A DNA stretch of 48,374 bases from Desulfuromonas sp. GTDB taxonomy: Bacteria > Desulfobacterota > Desulfuromonadia > Desulfuromonadales > Desulfuromonadaceae. Made by a program: the position numbers and the translations under genes. The stretch lies in the NCBI GenBank assembly GCA_021162745.1, contig JAGGYC010000156.1, positions 1 to 48,374 of the forward strand, given 5' to 3'. Every line of letters starts with the position of its first letter. The first letter of the stretch is position 1. The notes beneath the pieces are model-generated. The model was not told the origin of the DNA, did not search any database, and saw only the letters and a program-made list of their open reading frames with translations. Below are positions 1 through 8,420 of this stretch, piece after piece.

Positions 1-1806
1 ATGTTGATAACGGTCTTGGCCGATAATTTCACTGGCGTGTTTGCCGATCAGTTTGTCCGCAGTGGTATTGTAATATTCGGCCATGACGTTATTAATAGCC
101 AGACACATATGGTTCCGGTCGTAATAGGCGATCAGGTCGGTATTGGTTGAAAGGATCTGCTCGTAGCGGGTCAACTCTTCAATGTGTTTTTCCCGCTCCG
201 TAACGTCGGTGGCCAGCACGGCACAGGCACTGATGTCGCCGTTATGGTCATAGACCGGATAGATGGAGCGTGCCAGAATCCTGCCGTCGGGCATATGGCG
301 CATCGCCCTGGCGACCTTACCGTTGGCCATCACCTCCAGGGTGGGGCAGTGCTCGCAGATATCGTTGCAGTCCCAGAACACCTCGTGACAAGGACGGCCG
401 ATATAGTCGTCGTCCTCGACGCCGTAGATTTTACGCGCTGCTTTATTGAGCAGCTGAATTCTCAAATCCGTACCCAGCAGGATCAGCACCTCATCCATGG
501 AGTTGGTCACATCGCGGAACCGTTTTTCGCTTTGGATTAAAGCATCGCTTACCCGGCGTTTTTCCGTGACATCTTCCATCAGGTGCATCGAATAGAGGTA
601 GTCCCCCTGTGGGTCATTGATAACAAAGGCCTGTGAGCGATAAATCTGGTCATCGACAACAATATCCATCTCGTCGGCACAACCGGCGGTGTTGTTATGG
701 CTAAAATCATTGATGCAGCCCGCCAATGCCCCATCCTGTTTGGGGAAAACCTTCCAGTAAAACTGGCCGAACACCTCTTCAATGGTGGATCCCGCCCGAT
801 CCAGATAGGCCCGGTTGGCTTTGGTGATGCGCCCGTTTTTATCATGGAGAAAAATCGGCCAGCCGACGGCATCAAAAGCTTTACTCCATTGATGTTCCGA
901 ACGCTGTAGTTCCTCGGTTCTGATGACAACCTTCTCTTCCAGTGACCGATTTAACGCTAAGACTTCAACATGGGTTTCCTGTAGTTCCTGTTCGGTCTGT
1001 TGCAATTGAGTAACGGTGTGTTCCAGTTTCTTTTGACTCGAAATCGTTTGTCGATAAACAAGAGCGACCAAGCCGAAAACACTGAATATCGTCGCCACTG
1101 CCCACAGGGCATCAATGCGCCGGTTCTTTTTTTTGGCAACAGAGATGTCATTGTAGAATACGCTCAATTCTTCATTGGCGTCATAGGCGAGTTTGTTGGC
1201 ATTTTCCGTCAATCGTTCCAGTCGGGCATGAACCCCCTTGGCATAGATTCGCAACTCCAAGCCCATGGCCTGCAGTGAATCCCCTTGCTGCTCGTTTAAA
1301 CGCTGATTACGCTCGGCTGTTATGGCAACGGTTTGACGAATTTTTTCTTGCAGAAGAACCAATTGCGGTCGCAGGGTTAAAACCGCGACATTGTACTGTT
1401 GCTTGTGCTGTGGAGCGTAGGAAATGGCGATGGTTGAGATCTCTTTGTCGGTCAGGTTGAGGGGGAAATCGCGGGATAATGTTCCCCCTTCGGAGAGGAT
1501 ATCCAACGTCGTATAGATTTGTTCAAACGTCCGCCTGGATTCCTCCAGCAGTAGTTTCTGCTGCTGCTCATCTGCCGAAAAGAGAATCATATAAAAGTGG
1601 GTGGCGACTTTGCGTAGATCGCTGACGACCAACTCACCCAGATCTTTTTTGGCTGTTGCATTTTGGATCTGCCGCTCAATGCGGTATTCAAAGGAGTGTA
1701 AGGCGTCCTGGCGGATCAGTATCAGTGTGAAACCAGTCAAAACAATACCGAGGATCAGCATCATGGACACGCTGCTGCGCAATATAAAACGGGATGAGCT
1801 ATTCAT
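1..1806 (-). CDS. Multi-PAS membrane sensor protein, C-terminus beyond the window
   Basis: The reading frame is open from an ATG at 1806 to the window edge (602 codons) with no stop, so the output domain (kinase, GGDEF or other) is not visible. A membrane segment lies at about residues 12-32 and a second at about 233-252. They enclose a roughly 200-residue, mostly helical periplasmic region. A coiled coil follows, then PAS domains at about 303-420, 430-545 and from 550 onward. The second PAS carries a cysteine cluster (CHEVFWDCNDICEHCP), a form common in PAS domains of Desulfuromonadales. The start codon overlaps the end of the upstream binding-lipoprotein gene by 8 nt, which implies translational coupling and suggests that the lipoprotein feeds a ligand signal to this sensor. 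Being a membrane-bound PAS sensor is clear; ligand and output are unknown. Confidence 0.85.
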   Translation of the reverse strand, partial: MNSSSRFILRSSVSMMLILGIVLTGFTLILIRQDALHSFEYRIERQIQNATAKKDLGELVVSDLRKVATHFYMILFSADEQQQKLLLEESRRTFEQIYTTLDILSEGGTLSRDFPLNLTDKEISTIAISYAPQHKQQYNVAVLTLRPQLVLLQEKIRQTVAITAERNQRLNEQQGDSLQAMGLELRIYAKGVHARLERLTENANKLAYDANEELSVFYNDISVAKKKNRRIDALWAVATIFSVFGLVALVYRQTISSQKKLEHTVTQLQQTEQELQETHVEVLALNRSLEEKVVIRTEELQRSEHQWSKAFDAVGWPIFLHDKNGRITKANRAYLDRAGSTIEEVFGQFYWKVFPKQDGALAGCINDFSHNNTAGCADEMDIVVDDQIYRSQAFVINDPQGDYLYSMHLMEDVTEKRRVSDALIQSEKRFRDVTNSMDEVLILLGTDLRIQLLNKAARKIYGVEDDDYIGRPCHEVFWDCNDICEHCPTLEVMANGKVARAMRHMPDGRILARSIYPVYDHNGDISACAVLATDVTEREKHIEELTRYEQILSTNTDLIAYYDRNHMCLAINNVMAEYYNTTADKLIGKHASEIIGQDRYQH

Positions 1807-2587
1807 CGCTGATCCTTGCGAAGCCATAGCGGGAGAAAATAGCTTGTCCTTCGCTCGTGTTGGCCAGTGTCATAAAGCGCAGCGCCAGTGGTTGTTGCTG
1901 CGACGTATTCAACAAGCCGATACGCAGGGCAATGGGGTGGGAATTGCCATTCTCCAGAGGTAATACATCAACGATCGTGCCGTTTTTATGCCGGGTGGCC
2001 GATAGCCAGTTAATCATTAAATCGGCTTTGTTTTCGACAGTGACGGCGGTCAGTGCCCTTGAATCCGGCAGCACAAAAATAGCCTGCTTAAGTGCCTGTT
2101 GGTACAGTCCGTTTTGCTGTAAAATTATTTGGGTTGTCTTGCCTATCGAACAACATGCCGGATCTCCCAGTGCCGTGCGATAGTCGGCGTTGGTAAAGTT
2201 GCTCAGATCGGTACTGATGTTGAGGGGGTTGTCTTTGGCAACAACCATCACCGCATGATTAAAGCCGACCACGCTGTCTTCGCTAACGATCCCGTCCGCT
2301 ATCGCTTGATCGATATAGCTTTCAGCGCCGGGGAGATAAAGGTCGCCGACCTGATTGATCTGAATGCTGTGATAAAGAACCCCTGAACCCTCTTTGATGA
2401 TTTTGACGATGCAGTGTTCCTGCTGTTCAAAAATGTCGCCAAGCTCTCGTATTGCCTTCGCCATGGCGGTACCGCAATAGATCAGCAGTTCTTTTTCTGG
2501 GGCTTGAGTGGGGCTGGATTGTTGCTGTGTGTCGCAACCGGTGAGTAGGAAAAGCACTATAACGCAGCAGATGATATGGCGTAGCAT
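1799..2587 (-). CDS. ModA-like periplasmic solute-binding lipoprotein
   Basis: The 262-residue protein starts with a lipoprotein signal (LLTGC, lipid on Cys18), so it should be anchored in the outer or inner membrane facing the periplasm. The mature part resembles the molybdate/tungstate-type binding-protein fold: an early YCGTAM strand-loop, a central GDPACCSIGKTTQ segment, and a C-terminal stretch ending in EGQAIFSRYGF, which is typical of ModA proteins. No ABC permease or ATPase gene is adjacent. The partner is the PAS sensor whose start overlaps this stop by 8 nt, so a role in ligand sensing rather than uptake is plausible. The true ligand (an oxyanion, judging from the family) cannot be read from the sequence. 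A perfect palindrome lies 37 bp upstream of the start. Confidence 0.75.
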   Translation of the reverse strand: MLRHIICCVIVLFLLTGCDTQQQSSPTQAPEKELLIYCGTAMAKAIRELGDIFEQQEHCIVKIIKEGSGVLYHSIQINQVGDLYLPGAESYIDQAIADGIVSEDSVVGFNHAVMVVAKDNPLNISTDLSNFTNADYRTALGDPACCSIGKTTQIILQQNGLYQQALKQAIFVLPDSRALTAVTVENKADLMINWLSATRHKNGTIVDVLPLENGNSHPIALRIGLLNTSQQQPLALRFMTLANTSEGQAIFSRYGFARISDE

Positions 2588-2623
2588 TTTTAGGGCCTCT
2601 TGTTATTTTAAAATCTCTTATTT

Positions 2624-2639
2624 AATTAGAATTCTAATT
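2624..2639. promoter_or_regulatory. 16-bp perfect palindrome upstream of the binding-lipoprotein gene
   Basis: AATTAGAATTCTAATT is its own reverse complement and lies 37-52 bp before the start of the ModA-like gene, where an operator would be expected. It does not match ModE or Fur consensus sites that I know. The surrounding 180 bp are AT-rich and otherwise featureless. Confidence 0.4.
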
Positions 2640-2764
2640 TAGCACAGTAACTCCAATTGGGCAAAGATGGAAATGTTGATATAGATTGTTTTTGATAGAT
2701 CGTTTAGCGGTACAAAACATTTGATTGATGAAGGGCAAAGGTGCGGGATGTATTCCATGTCAAA

Positions 2765-5059
2765 TCACTCGTTATCGTGGGCCTGAATCAGTACTTCCCG
2801 CCCCTTACTGGTGCCATCCGAGGGGCCGACAATTCCATCCTGTTCCATCTTTTCGATGATGCGCGCGGCGCGGTTGTAGCCGATGCGCAGGCGGCGCTGA
2901 ACCATGGAGATGGAGGCCTGCTGGGCTTGGGCCACCAGGGCGACGGCTTCATCCCAGCGCTCGTCGTATTCCTCGTCACCATTATCGCCACCACCACTGC
3001 TCGGCGGCGGGGTGAGGATGGTGGTATCGTAGTCCGGTGACCCCTGTTTGGTGAGGAAATCCACCACCCGTTGTACTTCCAGTTCTGAAACAAAAGCGCC
3101 ATGCACCCGTTGCAGGCTGCTGGTGCCGGGGGGGAGAAACAGCATGTCGCCCATCCCCAGCAGATTCTCGGCGCCCATGGTGTCGAGGATGGTGCGCGAG
3201 TCGATGCGGGAGAACACCTTGAACGAGATCCGCGTCGGGAAATTGGCCTTGATCAGGCCGGTGATGACATCGACACTTGGGCGCTGGGTGGCGAGGATCA
3301 GGTGGATACCGGCGGCCCGTGCCATCTGGGCCAAGCGGGCGATATGTTCCTCAACCTCACGCCCGGCGACCAGCATCAGGTCGGCCAGTTCATCGACGAT
3401 CACCACGATGTAGGGCAGATGACCGTGATCGAGTTCCTCTTCCGGGGAGGGGGGCAGATCGAGAGGGGCGACCGCCTCTTCGAGGAGATCGTCGTCATCG
3501 CTGGCGGCTGTTGATGCTTCCACGGCGGCGAGACGCGCCAAACGCTCCTTGTCCTTTTGTTCTTTAGCGAGTTTTTTATTGTAGCCGTCAATGTTACGCA
3601 CCCCTTTGTCGGCCATCAACTTGTAGCGACGCTCCATCTCTCGTACCGCCCAGCCCAGGGCCAGTGAAGCCTTTTTCGGGTCGGTGACTACCGGCAATAA
3701 CAGGTGGGGAATCCCCTCGTAGATCGATAGTTCAAGCATCTTCGGATCGACCATGATGATCCGCACATCCTCGGGGTTGGCGCGATAAATCAACGACAGA
3801 ATCATGGTGTTGATCGATACCGACTTACCGCTGCCGGTGGAACCGGCCACTAGCAGGTGGGGCATTTTTGCCAGGTCGCTGACAGCGGTCTGGCCGAAGA
3901 TATCCTTGCCCAGTGCCATGGGCAGGCGACCACCACTTTTGCGGAACTGGTCTGATTCGAGGATATCCTTGAGGTAGACTGTTTCGCGGTTGGTGTTGGG
4001 GATCTCGATCCCCACCACGCCGCGGCCGGGGATCGGCGCGACAATGCGGATCGAGGTAGCGCGTAGCGCCATGGACAGGTCGTCGGACAATCCGGCGATC
4101 TTGTTGACCTTGATCCCCGGTGCCGGTGAAAATTCAAACATGGTGACTACCGGGCCGGGTTTGACCTCAACCACTTCGCCATCGACATTGAAGTCCTTCA
4201 GCTTGGATTCGAGAATGCGCGCCATGGCCATCAACGCATCGCGGTCCGTCGGTGGAACCGGCTTGCCCTCGTAGTCGAGTAACGATAGCGACGGCAGCTG
4301 GTAGTTGCCGCTGATCTCAAGAAAATCGAAGGCTTCCTGCTCGGCAGGGGCGCTCTTCTTGGTCTTCTTGCGTGGTGCTTTAACCGGTTTAATCATTGGT
4401 GCTGTTGGAGGTGCCGGAGCGGCAATCAGCGGGCCGTCCGGTTTTTTCTCTCCCGATTGCAGTTTTTTTTGTTCACGGCGTTCGCGACGCCGTTCGAGAC
4501 GGCTGGCCATACGGGCACTGAGCCCTTCGAGGAACAGCACCATGGAGAAGCGGGTCAGCAGCATGGTGGACACCAGAAAGAATACCGTCAGCACCAGGGC
4601 GGCACCGCCGACATTGAGACCGCCGACCAGGATGTCCACCAGCAGCCGACCGATGGCACCGCCGGCTTCGGTAACGGTTTGCCCCATCAGCGTAACCTTG
4701 GTGAGCTTGAGGGCGATTAGTCCGTCGAGGGTAAACAGCATGGACAAAAACGCTCCCAGCTTATACGGGCGCAGATGGATGTCGCGAAAACGCAGCAGCC
4801 GCCAGGCGAACATGAAACAGGCCGGTGGCAGTAGCAGTGATGATAAGCCAAATAATTGATACAACAGGTCAGCGAGGTGAGCGCCCAGCGGGCCGGCGAT
4901 GTTTTGGGTGGTTTCCGGGTGCAGGTTGTTATTGAATGACGGATCGGCGTTGTTAAAAGAGAGGAGGCAGACCGTTAGCAAAATGCCAAAAGCCGCCCAG
5001 AAAACGGCAGAGATCTCTTTTTTGAGATGTTCACGACGATTTGTCTGCTGATCAGCCAT
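2765..5059 (-). CDS. ftsK: DNA translocase FtsK/SpoIIIE
   Basis: This 764-residue protein is a membrane-anchored, ATP-driven DNA pump that moves chromosome ends through the closing septum and activates dimer resolution. About four membrane segments lie in residues 20-175. They are followed by a short Lys/Pro-rich linker (about 190-240), the FtsK alpha/beta motor with Walker A GSTGSGKS near residue 405 and Walker B IVVIVDELADLM near 555, and a C-terminal winged-helix gamma domain (about 690-755) that reads KOPS-type sequences. The length is that of the short-linker FtsK of deltaproteobacteria rather than of E. coli FtsK. It is the last gene of an rnj-uppP-ftsK run, separated from uppP by 72 bp holding a REP-like repeat. 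Confidence 0.96.
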   Translation of the reverse strand: MADQQTNRREHLKKEISAVFWAAFGILLTVCLLSFNNADPSFNNNLHPETTQNIAGPLGAHLADLLYQLFGLSSLLLPPACFMFAWRLLRFRDIHLRPYKLGAFLSMLFTLDGLIALKLTKVTLMGQTVTEAGGAIGRLLVDILVGGLNVGGAALVLTVFFLVSTMLLTRFSMVLFLEGLSARMASRLERRRERREQKKLQSGEKKPDGPLIAAPAPPTAPMIKPVKAPRKKTKKSAPAEQEAFDFLEISGNYQLPSLSLLDYEGKPVPPTDRDALMAMARILESKLKDFNVDGEVVEVKPGPVVTMFEFSPAPGIKVNKIAGLSDDLSMALRATSIRIVAPIPGRGVVGIEIPNTNRETVYLKDILESDQFRKSGGRLPMALGKDIFGQTAVSDLAKMPHLLVAGSTGSGKSVSINTMILSLIYRANPEDVRIIMVDPKMLELSIYEGIPHLLLPVVTDPKKASLALGWAVREMERRYKLMADKGVRNIDGYNKKLAKEQKDKERLARLAAVEASTAASDDDDLLEEAVAPLDLPPSPEEELDHGHLPYIVVIVDELADLMLVAGREVEEHIARLAQMARAAGIHLILATQRPSVDVITGLIKANFPTRISFKVFSRIDSRTILDTMGAENLLGMGDMLFLPPGTSSLQRVHGAFVSELEVQRVVDFLTKQGSPDYDTTILTPPPSSGGGDNGDEEYDERWDEAVALVAQAQQASISMVQRRLRIGYNRAARIIEKMEQDGIVGPSDGTSKGREVLIQAHDNE

Positions 5060-5094
5060 GCGGGGTTGTGTCCTTTTTATTTGTTGTCAAATTC

Positions 5095-5127
5095 GTAGGT
5101 CGGGTTAGCGAAGCGTAACCTGACAAT
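5095..5127 (+). repeat. REP-like palindromic repeat, copy 1
   Basis: This short imperfect palindrome (GTAGGTCGGGTT ... AACCTGAC) lies in the uppP-ftsK gap. A closely similar sequence occurs in inverse orientation at 34251-34283. The motif GTCGGGTTAGCG...CGTAACCCGAC is a widespread bacterial REP type, as far as I recall. Confidence 0.7.
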
Positions 5128-5131
5128 TTCT

Positions 5132-5920
5132 TTAAGATAACATAAAAAAGATCGCACCGGCACCCCAGCAATAGAGGGCAAAGGCGGCCAGCCGTTTGTT
5201 GCGCACCACGGCCATCAGCAGGTGGATCGATAGCAGGCCACTGACGAAGGCCATGCCGCCACCGGCCAGGTAGAGCGGCAGCTGATCGGCGGCCAGGGTG
5301 CCGAGGTCGCGCAGCGACAACAGGGCGGCGCCACCGACGGCCGGCATGGAGAGCAGAAACGAAAAACGGGCGGCGACGGCACCATCGACACCACGAAACA
5401 GCAGCGCGGCAATGGTCGATCCTGAACGGGAGATCCCCGGCAGGATGGCCATCCCTTGCACCAATCCGGTGAGCAGAGCATCTGTTACGTTTAACTGGTG
5501 TTGTTGGCGGTTGCCGTTGCGCCAGCGCTCGGCGGCAAACAGCAGCGTCCCGGTGATCAGCAGCATGGCGCACACCAGCGGAATATTGTGATACAGCTCG
5601 GTGATCACATTTTTGAAGGTCAGGCCGATAATCGCTGTCGGTACCGACCCGGCAATGATCAACAGCAGCAGCTTGCGCTGTTGTTGCCCCTGTTCCCCCG
5701 CTGTCCATGGTGCGGTCAGTAACTGGCAGATATCTTTCGAGAAATAGATCGCCACGGCACACAGGGTGCCGATGTGCAGCACGACATCAAACAGTATGCC
5801 GGGCTGTTGAAAGCCGTCGATAAAATGTTGGGCAATGGCCAGATGTCCCGACGATGAAACCGGGAGAAATTCGGTCGCGCCTTGCAGCAGACCGAGGAGT
5901 AGGGCATGGATTAATGTCAT
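5132..5920 (-). CDS. uppP: Undecaprenyl-diphosphatase UppP (BacA)
   Basis: UppP dephosphorylates undecaprenyl diphosphate on the outer face of the inner membrane and so recycles the lipid carrier for peptidoglycan; it also confers basal bacitracin tolerance. The 262-residue protein is almost entirely hydrophobic and has both family signatures: the N-terminal LQGATEFLPVSSSGHL (glutamate-rich motif) and the central PGISRSGST motif at about residue 155-165. The start codon lies 12 bp downstream of the rnj stop, so the two genes are probably co-transcribed. Confidence 0.95.
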   Translation of the reverse strand: MTLIHALLLGLLQGATEFLPVSSSGHLAIAQHFIDGFQQPGILFDVVLHIGTLCAVAIYFSKDICQLLTAPWTAGEQGQQQRKLLLLIIAGSVPTAIIGLTFKNVITELYHNIPLVCAMLLITGTLLFAAERWRNGNRQQHQLNVTDALLTGLVQGMAILPGISRSGSTIAALLFRGVDGAVAARFSFLLSMPAVGGAALLSLRDLGTLAADQLPLYLAGGGMAFVSGLLSIHLLMAVVRNKRLAAFALYCWGAGAIFFMLS

Positions 5921-5932
5921 TACAAAAAAACC

Positions 5933-7615
5933 TTAAAGTTGAATGATGATCGGCAGCACTAGTGGTCGCCGTTGTAAACGTTTTTTGAAAAAGCGGCTGA
6001 GGGTCTGACGCACTTCGATGCGCAGATTGTCCCAATCGGTCAGCGAGGATAAGTGGTGCTCGGCCAGCATCATATCCACTTGCTGTGCCGCTTCGGCGAG
6101 TAACTGCTCTCTATCCATTTCCGGTATGCAACCGCGACTGATCAGCTCCGGGCCGTGAAGCAGGGTGCCTTTGCTGCGGCTGACCGTCAGCACTGCCAGC
6201 ACCGTGCCGTGCCGGGCCAGGCGATGACGATCACGTAGCTCCGGGGCACCGAGATCGCCCACTCCCTTGCCATCGACCAGAATCCGGCCGCTGTCCACCG
6301 TTTCCAGTCGTTTGATGCCGTGGAATGACACCAGCGCCGGCTGGCCGTTTTCCAGCACCAGGCAGTTGTCTGCGGCTACGCCGGTCTCGCTGGCCAGACG
6401 GGCATGTTGGCACAGGTGGCGATATTCACCGTGGATGGGGATGAAACACTGCGGCCGTACTAGCGCCAACAGTTGTTTCAGCTCCTCGCGGCAGGCATGA
6501 CCGGAAACATGCACGCCGCTGCTGCGTTGATAGTGCACCTCAGCTCCCTGGCGATAAAGCTGGTTGATCACCTTGGTGATCGCCTTCTCGTTGCCGGGGA
6601 TAAAACGCGATGACAAAATAACGCAGTCATCGGTTTCGATGGCAAACTGTGGGTGGTCATTGGCGGCAATGCGTGCCAAGGTGCTGCGCGGTTCCCCCTG
6701 GCTGCCGGTGGTGATGACGGCAATCTGTTGGCGTGGGTAGTCGCCCAGTTGCTTGACGTCGATCAGTTCATGTTCTGGAATCTGCAATTGGTCGAGCACT
6801 CGCGCCACGGCACAGTTGCTGACCATGCTGCGGCCGTGGAGGAGGATCTTGCGGCCGCAGGCGATGGCGGCATCGACAGCTTGCTGAATGCGGTGGATAT
6901 TGGAGGAGAATGAGGCGATAAACACCATCCCACCAGCGTCTCGCATCAGTTGGCAAAAGCGCGGTCCCACCTGACGTTCCGAACCGCTGTAGCCGTCGCT
7001 CTCGACATTGGTCGAATCGGACAGCAGCAACAGCACTCCCTCTTCGCCATACTGGGCCAGCCGCGCCAGATCGGTGCTCTGACCATCAATGGGGGTGGCG
7101 TCGAGTTTGAAATCGCCGCTATGGACAATCAATCCGGCAGCGGTGCGGATCGCCAGTCCCAAGCCGTCCGGCACTGAATGGGTAACGCGAAACGGTTCAA
7201 TGGTAAATGGACCAACGCCAAACGGCTGGCGCGGTTCAATCTGATGGCACTGCTGGTTGAGGTTCATATCGAACTCTTCCAGCTTCTTTCTTAACAAACC
7301 CAGGGTAAAGCGGCTGGCATAGATCGGCGGTGAACCCAATTGGCGGTAGAGGAACGGCAATGCGCCGATATGATCCTCGTGGCCATGAGTGAGTACCATG
7401 GCGCAGATATCGTTCACCCGCTCGGTTAGCGTCGAGATGTCCGGCAGCACCAGATCGATTCCCAGCATGTGTGCTTCGGGAAACATCAACCCGCAGTCGA
7501 TCACCACAATCTTGCCGCAGTAGTCGATGGCCATCATGTTGAGACCAATTTCGCCCAGGCCGCCCAGGGGCAGGATCTTGATATGGTCGGGATTGTGGAG
7601 GTTTTCGCTACTCAT
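5933..7615 (-). CDS. rnj: Ribonuclease J
   Basis: Ribonuclease J is a 5'-3' exo- and endoribonuclease for mRNA turnover and rRNA maturation. The 560-residue protein has the metallo-beta-lactamase zinc motif HGHEDH near residue 78, a beta-CASP region (around ITTGSQGEP and the later HVSGHACREE), and the short C-terminal domain. Its length is that of RNase J1/J2. It is the first gene of the rnj-uppP-ftsK group. No strong Shine-Dalgarno sequence is seen before the ATG. Confidence 0.95.
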   Translation of the reverse strand: MSSENLHNPDHIKILPLGGLGEIGLNMMAIDYCGKIVVIDCGLMFPEAHMLGIDLVLPDISTLTERVNDICAMVLTHGHEDHIGALPFLYRQLGSPPIYASRFTLGLLRKKLEEFDMNLNQQCHQIEPRQPFGVGPFTIEPFRVTHSVPDGLGLAIRTAAGLIVHSGDFKLDATPIDGQSTDLARLAQYGEEGVLLLLSDSTNVESDGYSGSERQVGPRFCQLMRDAGGMVFIASFSSNIHRIQQAVDAAIACGRKILLHGRSMVSNCAVARVLDQLQIPEHELIDVKQLGDYPRQQIAVITTGSQGEPRSTLARIAANDHPQFAIETDDCVILSSRFIPGNEKAITKVINQLYRQGAEVHYQRSSGVHVSGHACREELKQLLALVRPQCFIPIHGEYRHLCQHARLASETGVAADNCLVLENGQPALVSFHGIKRLETVDSGRILVDGKGVGDLGAPELRDRHRLARHGTVLAVLTVSRSKGTLLHGPELISRGCIPEMDREQLLAEAAQQVDMMLAEHHLSSLTDWDNLRIEVRQTLSRFFKKRLQRRPLVLPIIIQL

Positions 7616-7660
7616 GTTGCTCGCCGGTAAAAGGGTGTATGTTGCGTAGATTATTGATTT

Positions 7661-7918
7661 TTAAATGGAAAACCAAAAATGGTTGTTCAGCCCGACAGTG
7701 TAGGCGAGCCACAGCAACGAGTCAAATATTTTTGCCTCTTGCGCAGAATTCTGTGGGTAGACGGCGGCAAGAAAACCGGTGTCGTCCCACAAATTGATCT
7801 TATTATTATTGACGAGATTGAAACTCTGGTTTTTGAAGTGTACCTCGCCGCAACAGTCACAGATAAAGGCCGGAATATCATCACGGAGCGGAATAACCTC
7901 CGATAGGCTTTTAGTGTG
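7661..7918 (-). pseudogene. Unrecognised open frame without a normal start, probably a remnant
   Basis: An 85-codon open frame begins right after a TGA and ends in TAA at 7661-7663. It has no ATG, GTG or TTG start near its front. Its composition looks protein-like and includes a possible zinc-knuckle start (FICDCCGEVHF) and an aromatic end (NNHFWFSI). In another frame immediately upstream, an ATG-led stretch (MFFKKTPIQNDTLKAYR) could be the lost N-terminus, which would require one frameshift near 7905. I do not recognise the family. Confidence 0.3.
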
Positions 7919-8058
7919 TCATTTTGGATTGGTGTTTTTTTAAAAAACATACAGGGCAACACAAAAACAAGAAATTTACCCTCCGATCCTTGAGCTGAGA
8001 ACTGTCAGTGTCTACAGTAACCAACTATTATTGCTAACGTTTTATCCCCGCCTTGCTA

Positions 8059-8074
8059 TGCAGTACCAACTGCA
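8059..8074. promoter_or_regulatory. Candidate upstream activator site for the eut promoter
   Basis: TGCAGT-N4-ACTGCA is a perfect 6+6 bp inverted repeat about 126 bp upstream of the -24 element of the eutH promoter, a usual distance for a sigma-54 activator site. A second dyad, ACTGT-N8-ACAGT, lies at 8001-8018. Assignment to the AcoR-like activator encoded at 18479-20470 is inference. Confidence 0.35.
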
Positions 8075-8199
8075 ACTCCGTAAGCTATCTTTCCCATGGC
8101 ACAACTGTAACGCTCTTCGTATACAAGAAAAAACAAGACGTGAAAAAAAACCAAGAAAAAACAGGCTGTTGTAAATCTTGGCAGAGAAGAAAAAGTAGA

Positions 8200-8215
8200 T
8201 GGCTCACAAATTGCT
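8200..8215 (+). promoter_or_regulatory. Sigma-54 (-24/-12) promoter of eutH-eutA-eutBC
   Basis: TGGCTCACAAATTGCT matches the sigma-54 consensus TGGCACG-N4-TTGCA at nearly every key base, with the GG and GC doublets exactly 10 bp apart. Transcription would start near 8226-8228, leaving a leader of about 190 nt before eutH. A gene for a sigma-54-dependent activator lies in the same locus. Confidence 0.65.
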
Positions 8216-8338
8216 GAATTTAAGAGCAGATCTGTACAAACAAGAAATGAACAAGGAGATTTTGGTATCTAAACGACATCTCGCAAACCCTTAACTAAAT
8301 TACTGATTGAGAAAGGAGCTAGGACAGAGCGCGTCGGC

Positions 8339-8372
8339 CCTCACGGTCTTATTGCCAACAGCGACGGTGAGG
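8339..8372 (+). promoter_or_regulatory. Leader hairpin before eutH
   Basis: CCTCACGGTC pairs with GACGGTGAGG (9 of 10 positions) around a 14-nt loop, ending about 30 nt before the eutH Shine-Dalgarno (AGGAG at 8401). There is no T-run, so it is not a plain terminator. It may affect leader stability or translation. The rest of 7963-8420 is A-rich and shows no gene. Confidence 0.35.
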
Positions 8373-8420
8373 AAAAATCATAATTAAATGCAAGTGAACT
8401 AGGAGAAAGGAAAGAACGAT

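Noticed and set aside
5052-5762. 236-residue minus-strand frame overlapping uppP
   Set aside because: It is the shadow of uppP in another frame, rich in Arg/Cys and without motifs.
8098-8114. TGGCACAACTGTAACGC as a sigma-54 promoter for eutH
   Set aside because: The -24 half is good, but the GC doublet is two bases out of register; the site at 8200-8215 fits far better.
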